A DNA stretch of 42,056 nt from Chromatocurvus sp046260765 (GCA_046260765.1 JBHEOO010000023.1:1-42056); one strand, 5' to 3'. Numbered from the stretch's first letter, positions 15,553-24,498 are shown. Made by a program: numbers and translations. The notes: a model not told the origin generated them from the sequence alone.

Positions 15553-16553
15553 GTGTGATATCCATGGTCATCCACCTTACCGCGGAATATCCAGTAGGAC
15601 CAGCTGGTGTAAGCCAGAATCATCGGCAGCACAAGGGCGGTGCCCCACAACATGAAGACCTGGCTGCTGTGGTCGGTGGCAGCCGCCCAGATAGTTACGG
15701 CACCCGGAATAACGTCAGGAAATACGCTGATACCGAGACCCACGAAGCACAGCAGGAATATGCCCAGCGTGAGCAAGAACGGAGCAAGCTCGCGGCCGGA
15801 CTTCAGGCTGCGCGCGAACGCCAGGCTGCTCAGTGCAACCAGGACCGGCACGGGCGCCACCCAGAGAACCCGGGGCCAGGCCAGCCATTTCGCGAAGTAG
15901 GCTTCACTCAGAAACAGTGTGGCTACACTGACGACGCCAATGGCGATAAGCGTGGCGCCCCCAAGCCACCAGGCCATGTCCCGCGCCTGCTTTTGCAGTG
16001 CCCCCTCCGTCTTCAGGACCAGCCAGGTGGCACCCATCAGGGCGTAAGCAATAGCGACGCTGACGCCGGTGACGAGCGAAAACGGCGTCAGCCAGTCCCA
16101 CCAGCCGCCGGCGTAGGCGCGGTCGCTGATTGCGATTCCCTGAAGCAGCGCGCCAAGCATGACGCCCTGCGCGAAGGCGGCGAGGAGCGAACCGCCGGTG
16201 AATGCCAGATCCCAGAACCCACGATGGCCAGGATCGCGCCAGCGGAATTCAAACGCGACACCGCGGAAAACGAGCGCCAGCAACATCGCGATGAGAGGTG
16301 CATACAGCGCGGAAAAAATCAGCCCGTAGGCCAGCGGAAAGGCCGCCAGCAAACCGCCGCCGCCCAGCACAAGCCAGGTCTCATTGCCGTCCCATACCGG
16401 CGCGACGCTATTCATGGCGGTGTCCCGATCATGACCCACCTCGAAGTGCTGGAACAGGATACCGATACCCAGATCAAATCCGTCCAGCACCACATAGATA
16501 AAGACGGCCAGGAAAATGATAAACGCCCAGACCATCGTGAGGTCGATATTCAT
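15549..16553 (-). CDS. cydB: Cytochrome bd-type quinol oxidase subunit II
   Basis: The 334-residue integral membrane protein opens with the subunit II helix (VWAFIIFLAVFIYVVLDGFD, residues 8-27) followed by LGIGIL. It continues through about eight hydrophobic segments, including the NETWLVLGGGGLLAAFPLAY region (56-75) typical of CydB/CioB. With CydA it forms the cytoplasmic-membrane quinol oxidase that reduces oxygen to water without pumping protons; subunit II is mainly structural. The ATG at 16553 lies two bases after the cydA stop and the end overlaps the DUF2474 gene, giving a tight cydA-cydB-cydP operon. Length and motifs fit the cyanide-insensitive (CioB-like) branch. Confidence 0.93.
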   Translation of the reverse strand: MNIDLTMVWAFIIFLAVFIYVVLDGFDLGIGILFQHFEVGHDRDTAMNSVAPVWDGNETWLVLGGGGLLAAFPLAYGLIFSALYAPLIAMLLALVFRGVAFEFRWRDPGHRGFWDLAFTGGSLLAAFAQGVMLGALLQGIAISDRAYAGGWWDWLTPFSLVTGVSVAIAYALMGATWLVLKTEGALQKQARDMAWWLGGATLIAIGVVSVATLFLSEAYFAKWLAWPRVLWVAPVPVLVALSSLAFARSLKSGRELAPFLLTLGIFLLCFVGLGISVFPDVIPGAVTIWAAATDHSSQVFMLWGTALVLPMILAYTSWSYWIFRGKVDDHGYHT

Positions 16554-16555
16554 GC

Positions 16556-17983
16556 CTACGACCCCTGTCCAGACGCCAGGGCTTCAGGCCAGAGCCCCGC
16601 AGCTGGAGTCGTTCCTGCAGAGCGCACAGGAATGTGGGGTGGCTCAGGCTCGTGAGGCATCGGCGGTTTAGCCATCAGCTTCATTATGTAAATCACCCCG
16701 GCGCCAAATACCGCAAAATACACCAGCACGAACGCGACCAGCGACGCCGCCACCGCCGGGGCCGCCAGCGGTGACGCCGACTCGGCGGTGCGCATCAGTC
16801 CCTGTATCGTCCACGGCTGCCGGCCGACCTCTGTGGTAATCCAGCCAGCCAGCACCGCGACAAGGCCGGACGGCCCCATCAGCAATGCAAAGCGGTGCAG
16901 CGGCCGCCATTCGTAGAGCTTGCCCCGGACGCGGGCCAGGAGGCTCAGCGCACCCAGTCCCGCCATGAGCAAGCCGATGGCAATCATGATACGGAACGAC
17001 CAGAATACGATCCCAACGGGCGGATGATCTTCCGCGGGCACGGTGTCGAGACCGTCCAGCGGGGCATTCAGATCATGCTTCAGGATAAGCGACGACAATT
17101 TCGGGATCTGCACCGCATAGTCGACGCGGCTCTCAGCGCTGTTCGGGATGCCGAACAGGATAAGCGGCGCACCGTCGGGGTAGCTCTGGTAATGCCCTTC
17201 CATGGCCATGACCTTCACGGGCTGGTGCTCCAGCGTGTTCAGGCCATGCAAATCGCCAAGGACGATCTGCATCGGTGCGACGATAGTTGCCATCCACATG
17301 GCCATGGAGAACATGAGCCGGGCGCGCGGGTTGGCACGGCCCTTGTCCTTGAGCAGGTGCCATGCCCCGACCGCACCCACCATGAAAGCCGTGGTCAGGT
17401 AGGCCGCCAACAAGGTGTGTGCCAGACGATAAGGAAAGCTGGGATTGAAAATAATCGGCAGCCAGCTGTCCGCGGCAATGAATTGCCCATCGGCGTTCAT
17501 TGCGTAGCCCGCCGGTGTCTGCATCCAGCTGTTGACCGACAGAATCCAGAACGCGGAAACAAAAGTTCCGAGCGCCACCATCAGCGTGGCCGTAAAGTGA
17601 AGCCCCTTGCCCACGCGGTTCATGCCAAACAGCATCACACCGAGGAAACCGGCTTCGAGGAAGAAGGCCGTCAGCACCTCGTAGGCCATCAACGGGCCAA
17701 TGATCGGCCCGGCCGTGTCGGAGAACACCGACCAGTTAGTGCCAAACTGGTACGACATGACGATGCCAGACACCACACCCATGGCGAAGACCAGCGCAAA
17801 GATCTTGATCCAGTAGCGATACAGGCTCATGTAATCCTCGCGGCCCGTCTTCAGCCACAGGCCCTCAAGCACAGCGAGGTAACTGGCCAGACCGATGGTG
17901 ATGGCCGGAAACAGGAAGTGGAAGCTGACCGTGAACGCAAACTGGATACGCGCCAGCATCAAGGCATCAAAAAATTCAAACAT
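16556..17983 (-). CDS. cydA: Cytochrome bd-type quinol oxidase subunit I, short Q-loop (CIO-like)
   Basis: The 475-residue subunit I carries the haem b and d sites. Visible features are the N-terminal ARIQFAFTVSFHFLFPAITIG segment with the haem ligand His22, the RLAHTLLAAYLTTAFMVG helix with a second conserved His, LEHQPVKVMAMEGH in the quinol-binding loop and the signature GRQPW. At 475 residues it is clearly shorter than enterobacterial CydA (about 520). The missing length is in the C-terminal Q-loop, which marks the short-Q-loop or cyanide-insensitive (CioA) type. This oxidase would let the cell respire at low oxygen or in the presence of sulfide or cyanide. It is first in its operon; a possible promoter lies at 18044-18072. 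AAAGG precedes ATG 17983. Confidence 0.93.
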   Translation of the reverse strand: MFEFFDALMLARIQFAFTVSFHFLFPAITIGLASYLAVLEGLWLKTGREDYMSLYRYWIKIFALVFAMGVVSGIVMSYQFGTNWSVFSDTAGPIIGPLMAYEVLTAFFLEAGFLGVMLFGMNRVGKGLHFTATLMVALGTFVSAFWILSVNSWMQTPAGYAMNADGQFIAADSWLPIIFNPSFPYRLAHTLLAAYLTTAFMVGAVGAWHLLKDKGRANPRARLMFSMAMWMATIVAPMQIVLGDLHGLNTLEHQPVKVMAMEGHYQSYPDGAPLILFGIPNSAESRVDYAVQIPKLSSLILKHDLNAPLDGLDTVPAEDHPPVGIVFWSFRIMIAIGLLMAGLGALSLLARVRGKLYEWRPLHRFALLMGPSGLVAVLAGWITTEVGRQPWTIQGLMRTAESASPLAAPAVAASLVAFVLVYFAVFGAGVIYIMKLMAKPPMPHEPEPPHIPVRSAGTTPAAGLWPEALASGQGS

Positions 17984-18043
17984 TCTGCAAACCTTTCATC
18001 ATCCGTGGAAGGCAAGAAACGAGGAGCTTGTGTCTTGCCACCT

Positions 18044-18072
18044 ATTTTAACCTTGTCATACGCAGCATTGAA
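18044..18072 (-). promoter_or_regulatory. Possible sigma-70 promoter of cydAB
   Basis: On the minus strand TTCAAT (18067-18072) and TAAAAT (18044-18049) are spaced by 17 bases, about 60 bases upstream of the cydA start. The -10 matches consensus at five of six positions and the -35 at three. I see no convincing FNR/ANR half-sites. Confidence 0.35.
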
Positions 18073-18219
18073 CCTGATGGGTCTGCAGGGTGTGACGGAT
18101 GTCCCGGCTCACTGATCTGACGACCTTTGTGCGCTACACTCTGTATTGTCCGCGTATGTGGTTCAACAAAGCGTGCAACTTTGCAAGGCCTGGAAACTCA
18201 GGCAGAGGAGATCAATAGA

Positions 18220-19578
18220 ATGCAACTCGAGAAGATCAAGACGCCAGGGCTGGCCCATCTTTCCTACTTTCTCAGCGCCGGCGGCGAGGCAGCAGTGATC
18301 GATCCGCGTCGTGACATTGACGTCTACCTCGACCTCGCCCGGGCCAACGGTGCCGTTATCAAGTATGTCTTCGAGACTCATCGGAACGAGGACCTGATTT
18401 CGGGCGCGCCGCTGATCAAGCAGGCCACGGGCGCCGAGGTCTGGCATGGCCCGAACCCAGAGCAGGCCATACGCTATGCACAGGAGACGCGCGAGGGTCA
18501 GGTTTTCCAGATTGGCGGTGCTTCGCTGAAAGTGCTGGAGACGCCCGGCCATACTGATGACAGTCTGTCTTACGTTCTTTACGATAAAAGCTTTGAGGAG
18601 GGGCCTGTGGGCGTCTTTACCGGCGACGCCCTTTTCATTGGCGACGTTGGACGGACCGACTTCTACCCCGACAGAAAACGGGATGTTGCCGGCCTGCTCT
18701 TCGACAGCCTTCAGAAACTGTTAGCGCTGGGAGATCAATGCCTCGTCTACCCCGCCCACGGTGCGGGTTCAGTGTGTGGGGCCGGCATGGCGGACCGCGA
18801 GTTCTCGTCCATCGGTCACGAAAGAAAAAACAATCCCCGCCTGCAGATCGACGACAGGGAAACTTTCATCGATGCAAAGGTTGGTGAACACCACTACATT
18901 CCACCGTATTTCGAGCGAATGGAGCAGTGCAACATGCTCGGCACAGAAGCAGCACCGCCAGCACCGCTGCCCTGCCCTCCCGCCATGCTGTTCGATCCGG
19001 GCGAGCATCTCTGTCTTGATGTCCGCGGTATATTTGACTTTGCCGGTGGCCACCGCGCAGGCGCTCTGTGCATACCCGATGAGATGATTGCTGCCTTTGC
19101 GGGCTGGTTCCTCACAGTGGACCAGGCGATATTGCTGGTTGCCCGCGATCAGACTCAGGCCCTGAATGCTGCCACCACGCTACAGCGAATCGGGTTTGAT
19201 CGCGTTGGCGGCTACATCGCCGGTGTTATGCCGCTTGGCGTCAGGAATGGTCCAATGGAGACACTCGGTTTCGTGAGCACCGAAAGGGTCGCCTCGAGGG
19301 TCGATAATCCACCAGATGGTTGGACGCTTCTGGACGTGCGGGCAAAAGACGAATTCGAGGGCGGCCACATTGAAGGCAGTCGTCACGCGTATGTCGGTGA
19401 ACTGCCGGGCGCAGCAGATGATCTCGATCCGAAAAGTCCCGTGACTGTCATGTGCGGCAGCGGTGCCCGCGCCACTATTGCTGCCTCTGTGCTGCGTCGT
19501 CAGGGCTTTGCACACGTCGATGTCTACATTGGTTCCATGACGGCCTGGAAATCTGCGGGAAAACCGGTGGCGACTTGA
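18220..19578 (+). CDS. MBL-fold hydrolase fused to two rhodanese domains (persulfide dioxygenase-like)
   Basis: I start the protein at ATG 18220 behind GAGGAG, which gives 452 residues; an open frame 31 codons further upstream has no good start. Residues 1-200 form a metallo-beta-lactamase domain of the ETHE1/glyoxalase II type. Where the family has HxHxDH this one reads HRNEDL (54-59), so only the first His and the Asp remain. His111 (TPGHTDD), Asp136 (TGDALF) and His180 (YPAHG) are present. Residues 262-340 form a rhodanese domain whose Cys position is Ala308. Residues 365-450 form a second one with an intact CGSGAR loop (Cys412). The remaining His54, His111 and Asp136 would still make the mononuclear iron site of persulfide dioxygenases, so oxidation or transfer of glutathione- or protein-bound sulfane sulfur is likely. 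Confidence 0.82.
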   Translation: MQLEKIKTPGLAHLSYFLSAGGEAAVIDPRRDIDVYLDLARANGAVIKYVFETHRNEDLISGAPLIKQATGAEVWHGPNPEQAIRYAQETREGQVFQIGGASLKVLETPGHTDDSLSYVLYDKSFEEGPVGVFTGDALFIGDVGRTDFYPDRKRDVAGLLFDSLQKLLALGDQCLVYPAHGAGSVCGAGMADREFSSIGHERKNNPRLQIDDRETFIDAKVGEHHYIPPYFERMEQCNMLGTEAAPPAPLPCPPAMLFDPGEHLCLDVRGIFDFAGGHRAGALCIPDEMIAAFAGWFLTVDQAILLVARDQTQALNAATTLQRIGFDRVGGYIAGVMPLGVRNGPMETLGFVSTERVASRVDNPPDGWTLLDVRAKDEFEGGHIEGSRHAYVGELPGAADDLDPKSPVTVMCGSGARATIAASVLRRQGFAHVDVYIGSMTAWKSAGKPVAT

Positions 19579-19671
19579 GCGGCTTTCTGGCGACGGTGCG
19601 AGACGACGGAGACAGCCTGACGACGTTTGACCGTGAGCGCGTCAAGTAAATCGCCATCAACTACTTGTGGA

Positions 19672-19715
19672 GTGAATCGGTTCGTGTGGTGAATCGGTTC
19701 GTGTGGTGAATCGGT
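19672..19715. repeat. 17-bp tandem repeat, 2.6 copies
   Basis: The unit gtgaatcggttcgtgtg occurs at 19672-19688 and 19689-19705 with a partial copy (gtgaatcggt) at 19706-19715. It lies between the convergent MBL-rhodanese and MFS genes and ends six bases from the MFS stop codon. It resembles the 15-bp repeat at 4827 in size, copy number and position next to a stop codon. No coding or hairpin role is visible. Confidence 0.9.
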
Positions 19716-19721
19716 CGAGAT

Positions 19722-20966
19722 TTATAGTGGAAAGTGCGCCTTCCGGTTGGACCTCGCCAGAATGAGCGCAAGGAAAACGCCAACAAGGGCGGCGCAGGCA
19801 AGAACCGTGAAATAATACGTGTAGCCGGTCTCAGCACCGAAAGTGTCGAGCAACCAGCCTACAAGCGGGTAGGCAAAAATATCCGCAGTAAACCCGATGG
19901 TCGACACCAGGCCTACTGCCGTCCCGGTAACCACTAGCGGCACGCGACTCTCTTCCATCAGTGCAAAGTAGATGCCCCGCAGGGCGAATACCGCAATGGC
20001 TACCGTGGCCACCTGTATCCAGAGCATCCAGAGGAGTTCGGATTCACCCGGTACTGCTGCGAGCACACCATACCCGATAGCAGCGGCGACAAAGCAAAGT
20101 GTGACGGCCCGCGTGGGGCGAATACGATCGGCGAGGAACCCCGCAGTAATAGCAGATAATGGGCGCAGCCATTCCCTGTATGCACTCAACGTTGCGCCGA
20201 ATAGCTTATCCTGACCGAAGACCTTTTCCGCAAAGGTCGCAAACTCGAATGAGCCCAGATACAGCCAATAGGCGATAAGAATGATGAACGCCTGCAGCCA
20301 GACCGCCGGCAGCCTGATAACCAGCCGCAGCTGTCCCGCGGGCGCGGCCTCTCGTTTTCCTCCTCGCAGTGAGCCGTGTGCGGAGTCTTCGGGGATAAAC
20401 GCCCACACGAAGCATCCTGCGACAATGGAGGCGGTGGAATACAGCACGATGACTGCCGTGAGCCCCTCCGCTACCAGCACATAACGCGAAAATACCCAGG
20501 CCCCGGTGGTGAACATAACAGCGCCGACCAGCCCGCGCCCGGCATCCAGAATACCGAAGGTCTTTCCCTGGTCGTCGGCTGCGCCCCACAAACGGGCCGA
20601 CTTGATCAGCGCCGACCAGAAGGTGAGGATCGTCGAGACACCCCAGAAGGCATGCAGGACGAGCAGCATGGGGTAGCTGGGAATCGTTGCCATGTAATAA
20701 CCGCCCAGACCCGTGGCAAACAGCGAGAAGACGAGCAGTGTCCGGGTCGCCACCCTGTCCGACAGCCAGCCTCCGGCAAAATACGCCGTGATGGCCAGCA
20801 AACCGTACATGGAATTCATCACGCCCAGCTGCGTGAACGTGATACCAAAGACCTCCTGCATACTGGTCTGGTAGCTCTGACGCATGTAGACAAGCAGGTA
20901 GATGCTGTCCCCGGCGAGAATCAGGCTGGCCATATACAGCCAGCGCGCTCGACTCCTTCGCTGCAT
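19722..20966 (-). CDS. Major facilitator superfamily transporter
   Basis: The 414-residue protein has about twelve hydrophobic segments in two halves. The family's loop 2-3 motif appears as GGWLSDRVATR (residues 61-71), and the equivalent in the second half is ITAGFLADRIRPTRA. It is a cytoplasmic-membrane secondary transporter; the substrate is not evident. The general layout (short N terminus, MRQSYQTSMQEVFGIT after helix 1) resembles organic anion or sugar-phosphate type carriers, but this is weak. The start ATG 20966 follows the TonB-dependent receptor by 45 bases in the same direction. The two may form an outer- plus inner-membrane uptake pair with the radical SAM gene upstream. Confidence 0.85.
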   Translation of the reverse strand: MQRRSRARWLYMASLILAGDSIYLLVYMRQSYQTSMQEVFGITFTQLGVMNSMYGLLAITAYFAGGWLSDRVATRTLLVFSLFATGLGGYYMATIPSYPMLLVLHAFWGVSTILTFWSALIKSARLWGAADDQGKTFGILDAGRGLVGAVMFTTGAWVFSRYVLVAEGLTAVIVLYSTASIVAGCFVWAFIPEDSAHGSLRGGKREAAPAGQLRLVIRLPAVWLQAFIILIAYWLYLGSFEFATFAEKVFGQDKLFGATLSAYREWLRPLSAITAGFLADRIRPTRAVTLCFVAAAIGYGVLAAVPGESELLWMLWIQVATVAIAVFALRGIYFALMEESRVPLVVTGTAVGLVSTIGFTADIFAYPLVGWLLDTFGAETGYTYYFTVLACAALVGVFLALILARSNRKAHFPL

Positions 20967-21011
20967 CAGTCGGAATCCGCTGTTTTCAGCATATCCTGCG
21001 TCTGCCCTGCG

Positions 21012-23417
21012 TCATCTCTCCGAGAAGTTGTAGCGCACCTGCACGCCAATATTTCTGGGCCGCCCGATGGCCAGCTGCGCCGGCCGCTGGCGGTCGGTAT
21101 CCGCTCCCATGACAATGCGTTCATCCGTCAGATTTCGCGCAAATATACCGAGCTCCCACTGGTCACCGGTCAGGCCTGAGTAAAGATTCACCACGGTATT
21201 ACTGGGTATTTTTACGCGCTCAAGCTGTTGCGTCCCCAATTCATTGAACTGACTGCTCGTGTAGGAAACATCACCGCGAATATGCCAGTCAAAGGCGCTG
21301 ATGGCCCCAGGCACCTGGTATCGGAAGCCGGTGGTGACTGTCCACTCCGGAGCGAAAGGCGCCGTATCGCCGTCCGCCGCGATCGGTGGTGCCGAGGGAG
21401 CGAGATTGCCATCAACTTCAGACTGGTTGTACGCCAGAGCGAGATTCAGGTCGAGCCGATCGGTAGGGCTTGAAATGAACTCCATCTCGGCACCCCGACT
21501 GACCATATCCACCAGGCTGAACTCCACGATCCAGCCGCAGGACAGGAATGTCTGTGTTCGCGCGTTCTCCCAATCCATCTGATAAACGCTGATATTCGCC
21601 GTGGTTGTCCCATTGAAAAAAGAGGTCTTGACGCCCGCTTCGTAGTTCCACAGTGAGTCACCATCAATGTCTGTAGGCACGCCATCAAGGCCCAGGGTCT
21701 CGAGTTCACTGCCGCAAAAAACCGGGTTGATGAACTGTTGTACACTGCCTACGCGGAAGCCTTCTGCAGCGCCGGCATACACGGTGGTTTCCTCAGAGAC
21801 GTTGTAAAGCACCTCCACCTTGGGATTGAAGCCGCTTGCGCTGGTGTTGGAATCGAGTCGATCGTCACTGAATTCAACCCAGCCCTGCCATCGGATTGCC
21901 GCGTCCTGGTCATATTCGTAGTAGCGTCCGCCTGCGGTTAATTCAAATGCTCCGTACTCGTAGGTTGCCTCGGCAAAAACCGCGAACTGCGTGGTATCCA
22001 CGTCGAAGGATCCGTCGAAATAAGCGTTCTCAAGTGGAGAGCCGAATTTACTGCCAAAGAAACCGTCCAGATCATTGGGTGATGCAATCCAGGCATCCAG
22101 TCCGTCGAGGTCGTTGATCTGATCCAGCTGGCGTGAGTCATCTTCGTAGTAGACGCCCGCGACGAAATTCAGTGGCCCCCGGAGATCCGTGTTGATACGC
22201 ACTTCCTGTGTGAATTTATCGTTCCGGGTTTCATTTTCGAGGTCGACCTGGTCAAGGTACACCGCGCCTTCGAGCGTTACGGGATCAAAATCTCCCAGCG
22301 CGAAAACCGGCTGGCCCGACGCGCCAAAGAGATTCGCCGTGCCCAGGAGATCTCTTGTTCTTCGTGTGTCGTCGAGTGTGTTGCTCATGTCGCGGGTGAA
22401 ATAGGAGGTAATGGAGGTGATCGAGTAGGAATCCCGCGTCAGCTCAAACTGCAGCGAGCCCAGGAACATCTCGTCCTCGAATTCGTCGTCGACAAATTTC
22501 ACGTTCTGTCGCTCGTCGGTAATGATGAACTGGCTGTTGCTTTCGCCCGGCAGGGCCAGGCCATAGCCCGAACCGGTAATGGTCTCGGCAGGGTCGCCAA
22601 TGCGCTGCTCCTGAGGGCGCCCGCCTGCCTCTGAGCGTTGGTACATGAAGGTACCCTTGGCTGTCAGTGACTCGGTGGCATCCCACAATCCCGTAAGGCG
22701 GCCACCGAAAATGGTTTCGTCGTTATAGTCGTCCTCTCCGGAATAGACATTGTCGATGTAACCCCCATTTTCCAGGTTGAACCCGACGGCGCGGATCGCG
22801 AGCCGGTCACTGATGGGCAGGTTGACAACGCCGTGTCCTGTGTAACTCGGGTCGCCATCGGCAGTGTCGAACGCAGAGAGATTGATCGAAGCGGTGCGTT
22901 CATCCATTCTCGGTTCATTGGGGATCACGCGGATAGCACCGGACATGGAGCTCGCGCCGAACAGTGTTCCCTGAGGTCCCCTGAGAACTTCAATTCGGTC
23001 GATATCCAGAAGACCTGCATCCGGATTGAAACCGGACGTGCTGACCGGCGTCTCATCAAAATACAGTGACACCGTGGAAGGAATATTCGGGTTTGCGTGG
23101 TTCAGGCGCGCGGCACTGATGCCGCGCATCGAGAGCTGGGCCTGGCCTACACCTGAGCTGTTTGCAGACAGGCCGGGCACCTGTCGCATGTAGTCTGCGA
23201 AACCGGTCGCCACCGTTTCATCCAGTGCACGGCCATCGAGCACCTGAATGCTTCCTCCGATATCCTGCAATGACTCGGACCCGCGCTTTCGAGCCGTCAC
23301 CACCACCTCTTCCATAACGCCCGCGGCGTGGGCTGGCAGGGGTAGACCGAATTCAAGGGTTGCGACAAGGCTGACGACGGAAAAAGACTTCCAGGAATAA
23401 AACTGGTTCATAGACAT
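21012..23417 (-). CDS. TonB-dependent outer-membrane receptor
   Basis: The 801-residue protein has a signal peptide (cleavage near LPAHA), then a TonB-box-like EEVVVTARKR at about 36-45. The plug domain follows, with IQVLDGRALDE, ADYMRQVPGL, QLSMRGISA and the IDRIEVLRGPQGTLFG segment (about 130-150). The remainder is a 22-strand beta-barrel rich in alternating aromatic residues, ending VQVRYNFSER. Such receptors import siderophores, cobalamin, glycans or other large ligands using TonB/ExbBD energy; none of those partners is in the window. The large extracellular loops rich in Asp, Gly and Asn give no clue to the ligand. The gene is followed by the MFS gene (45 bases) and preceded by the radical SAM gene (136 bases, with a hairpin). 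Confidence 0.92.
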   Translation of the reverse strand: MSMNQFYSWKSFSVVSLVATLEFGLPLPAHAAGVMEEVVVTARKRGSESLQDIGGSIQVLDGRALDETVATGFADYMRQVPGLSANSSGVGQAQLSMRGISAARLNHANPNIPSTVSLYFDETPVSTSGFNPDAGLLDIDRIEVLRGPQGTLFGASSMSGAIRVIPNEPRMDERTASINLSAFDTADGDPSYTGHGVVNLPISDRLAIRAVGFNLENGGYIDNVYSGEDDYNDETIFGGRLTGLWDATESLTAKGTFMYQRSEAGGRPQEQRIGDPAETITGSGYGLALPGESNSQFIITDERQNVKFVDDEFEDEMFLGSLQFELTRDSYSITSITSYFTRDMSNTLDDTRRTRDLLGTANLFGASGQPVFALGDFDPVTLEGAVYLDQVDLENETRNDKFTQEVRINTDLRGPLNFVAGVYYEDDSRQLDQINDLDGLDAWIASPNDLDGFFGSKFGSPLENAYFDGSFDVDTTQFAVFAEATYEYGAFELTAGGRYYEYDQDAAIRWQGWVEFSDDRLDSNTSASGFNPKVEVLYNVSEETTVYAGAAEGFRVGSVQQFINPVFCGSELETLGLDGVPTDIDGDSLWNYEAGVKTSFFNGTTTANISVYQMDWENARTQTFLSCGWIVEFSLVDMVSRGAEMEFISSPTDRLDLNLALAYNQSEVDGNLAPSAPPIAADGDTAPFAPEWTVTTGFRYQVPGAISAFDWHIRGDVSYTSSQFNELGTQQLERVKIPSNTVVNLYSGLTGDQWELGIFARNLTDERIVMGADTDRQRPAQLAIGRPRNIGVQVRYNFSER

Positions 23418-23473
23418 TCACTTTGCTGGCAGGTGGAAGAAGAGCAACGGCGGGCACATCGCTGTATTCCTGC

Positions 23474-23519
23474 ATTATAACCAACCTCGCTATACCGTGG
23501 AACACGATATAGCGAGGTT
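23474..23519 (-). promoter_or_regulatory. Long inverted repeat upstream of the TonB-receptor gene, next to a TATAAT element
   Basis: AACCTCGCTATA (23483-23494) and TATAGCGAGGTT (23508-23519) are perfect complements. Inside them CGTG and CACG pair further after one C-A mismatch, leaving a GAA loop, so the stem is about 16 bp. On the minus strand TATAAT (23474-23479) follows the right arm at once, about 57 bases before the receptor start. The hairpin could end radical SAM transcripts, although it lacks a T-run, or be an operator overlapping a promoter. Confidence 0.55.
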
Positions 23520-23553
23520 CGATAAAGAGCATCGGGGCCGCTTTAGGAATGGA

Positions 23554-24498
23554 TCAGGCGCAGCTGCCGCCGCCGAGGACGCAAAAGCGCGCACAGTGGG
23601 GATGATTGAGCTTGACCGGATCAAGCGCTTCGGCCAGCGTCCTGCCGACCCGGAACTCGGGCTCGTAGGGGAGCAGCGTGCAGGCTGCCACCTCGGGATG
23701 ATCCGCGCCCTTGTCCTTGACCACCATGCGTGAAGAGGCGCACATGATGTCGGCGGGCCGCCGGTCGAGAATGTCCCAGCAGTCGCTGGTTATTTCAGGG
23801 ACATCGGCATCGGGTGACATTTCCGGAAACAATACCAGGGCACGCGGATCAGCGGCATCGACGCTGATCGAATGCTCTCTGAAAAGAGCGGCAAAGCCAC
23901 TGCGCATCGATGCCTCATCCTCGCCCCAGCAGGTGCGCCCGGCCACGTGAATGTTGAAGTTATTGTCCGACAGCCAGCGAAGGCCATCAATCATCGGCTG
24001 CCAGGACTTCGGGCCGCGCTCTTCCTCATGTTTCTCCAGGCTGTAGTGATCGACAGACACTCGCACCGTGAGGCGCCCGGCAAATGTGCTGTTAAGCTGC
24101 TTTAGCGGCTCTGCGACCTTCATCATCGGCTTCATGGCGTTCGTCAGCACAAGCACCTCGAAGCCGCGAGCAAGCGCCGATTTCAGAATATCGATGATGT
24201 CGGGATTCATGAAGGGCTCACCGCCGGTGAGTCCTACCTCGCGCGTGTCCAGACCCAGCGCCACAATCTCATCAAGGTAAGCGTTTACCTCCTCACGTGT
24301 CAGATACGTGAGGCGGTCGTTGACAGGGCTGGACTCTATATAGCAGTGCTCACAAGCCAGATTACAGAGGGTACCGGTACAGAACCACAGCGTGTCGAGC
24401 CGGGTGAGCGCCACCTGCGCCCTCGCCTTCCCGTCTGCTGTAATGTCGGGATGCGAGAACTTCAAGCGTTCAACGTGGATCATTTCACTCGCAGTCAT
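23554..24498 (-). CDS. Radical SAM enzyme with Cys-rich (SPASM-like) C terminus
   Basis: I start the gene at ATG 24498, which follows AAGGAC; this gives 314 residues. The radical SAM cluster motif is CNLACEHC (45, 49, 52), preceded by another Cys (40), and GLTGGEPFMNPD follows at the expected GGE position. The C-terminal third holds additional cysteines (DIMCASSR, VAACTLLPY, then HCARFCVLGGGSC near the end) that could bind an auxiliary [4Fe-4S] cluster, as in SPASM/Twitch enzymes of peptide or cofactor maturation. The reaction is not identifiable. No precursor peptide gene is obvious nearby, but a TonB receptor and an MFS transporter follow on the same strand, which would fit modification or salvage of an imported small molecule. 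Confidence 0.85.
   Translation of the reverse strand: MTASEMIHVERLKFSHPDITADGKARAQVALTRLDTLWFCTGTLCNLACEHCYIESSPVNDRLTYLTREEVNAYLDEIVALGLDTREVGLTGGEPFMNPDIIDILKSALARGFEVLVLTNAMKPMMKVAEPLKQLNSTFAGRLTVRVSVDHYSLEKHEEERGPKSWQPMIDGLRWLSDNNFNIHVAGRTCWGEDEASMRSGFAALFREHSISVDAADPRALVLFPEMSPDADVPEITSDCWDILDRRPADIMCASSRMVVKDKGADHPEVAACTLLPYEPEFRVGRTLAEALDPVKLNHPHCARFCVLGGGSCA

Noticed and set aside
15324..16655. 443-codon plus-strand frame across cydB and its flank
   Set aside because: It overlaps cydB and the DUF2474 gene fully, has a charged low-complexity translation and no family pattern.
16895..18115. Long open frame (406 codons) on the plus strand antisense to cydA
   Set aside because: It is a shadow of the conserved membrane protein CydA. 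The translation is rich in His, Gln and Arg with no domain pattern or ribosome site, as expected from reading a GC-rich gene backwards.
18127..18219. Upstream extension of the MBL-rhodanese protein by 31 codons
   Set aside because: The extension (CATLCIVRVCG...) is not MBL-like, and ATG 18220 has its own GAGGAG ribosome site.
23418..23553. A possible 40-codon ORF before the TonB receptor as a peptide precursor for the radical SAM enzyme
   Set aside because: It runs into the receptor gene out of phase and lacks a convincing ribosome site or a core-peptide pattern, so I do not call it.
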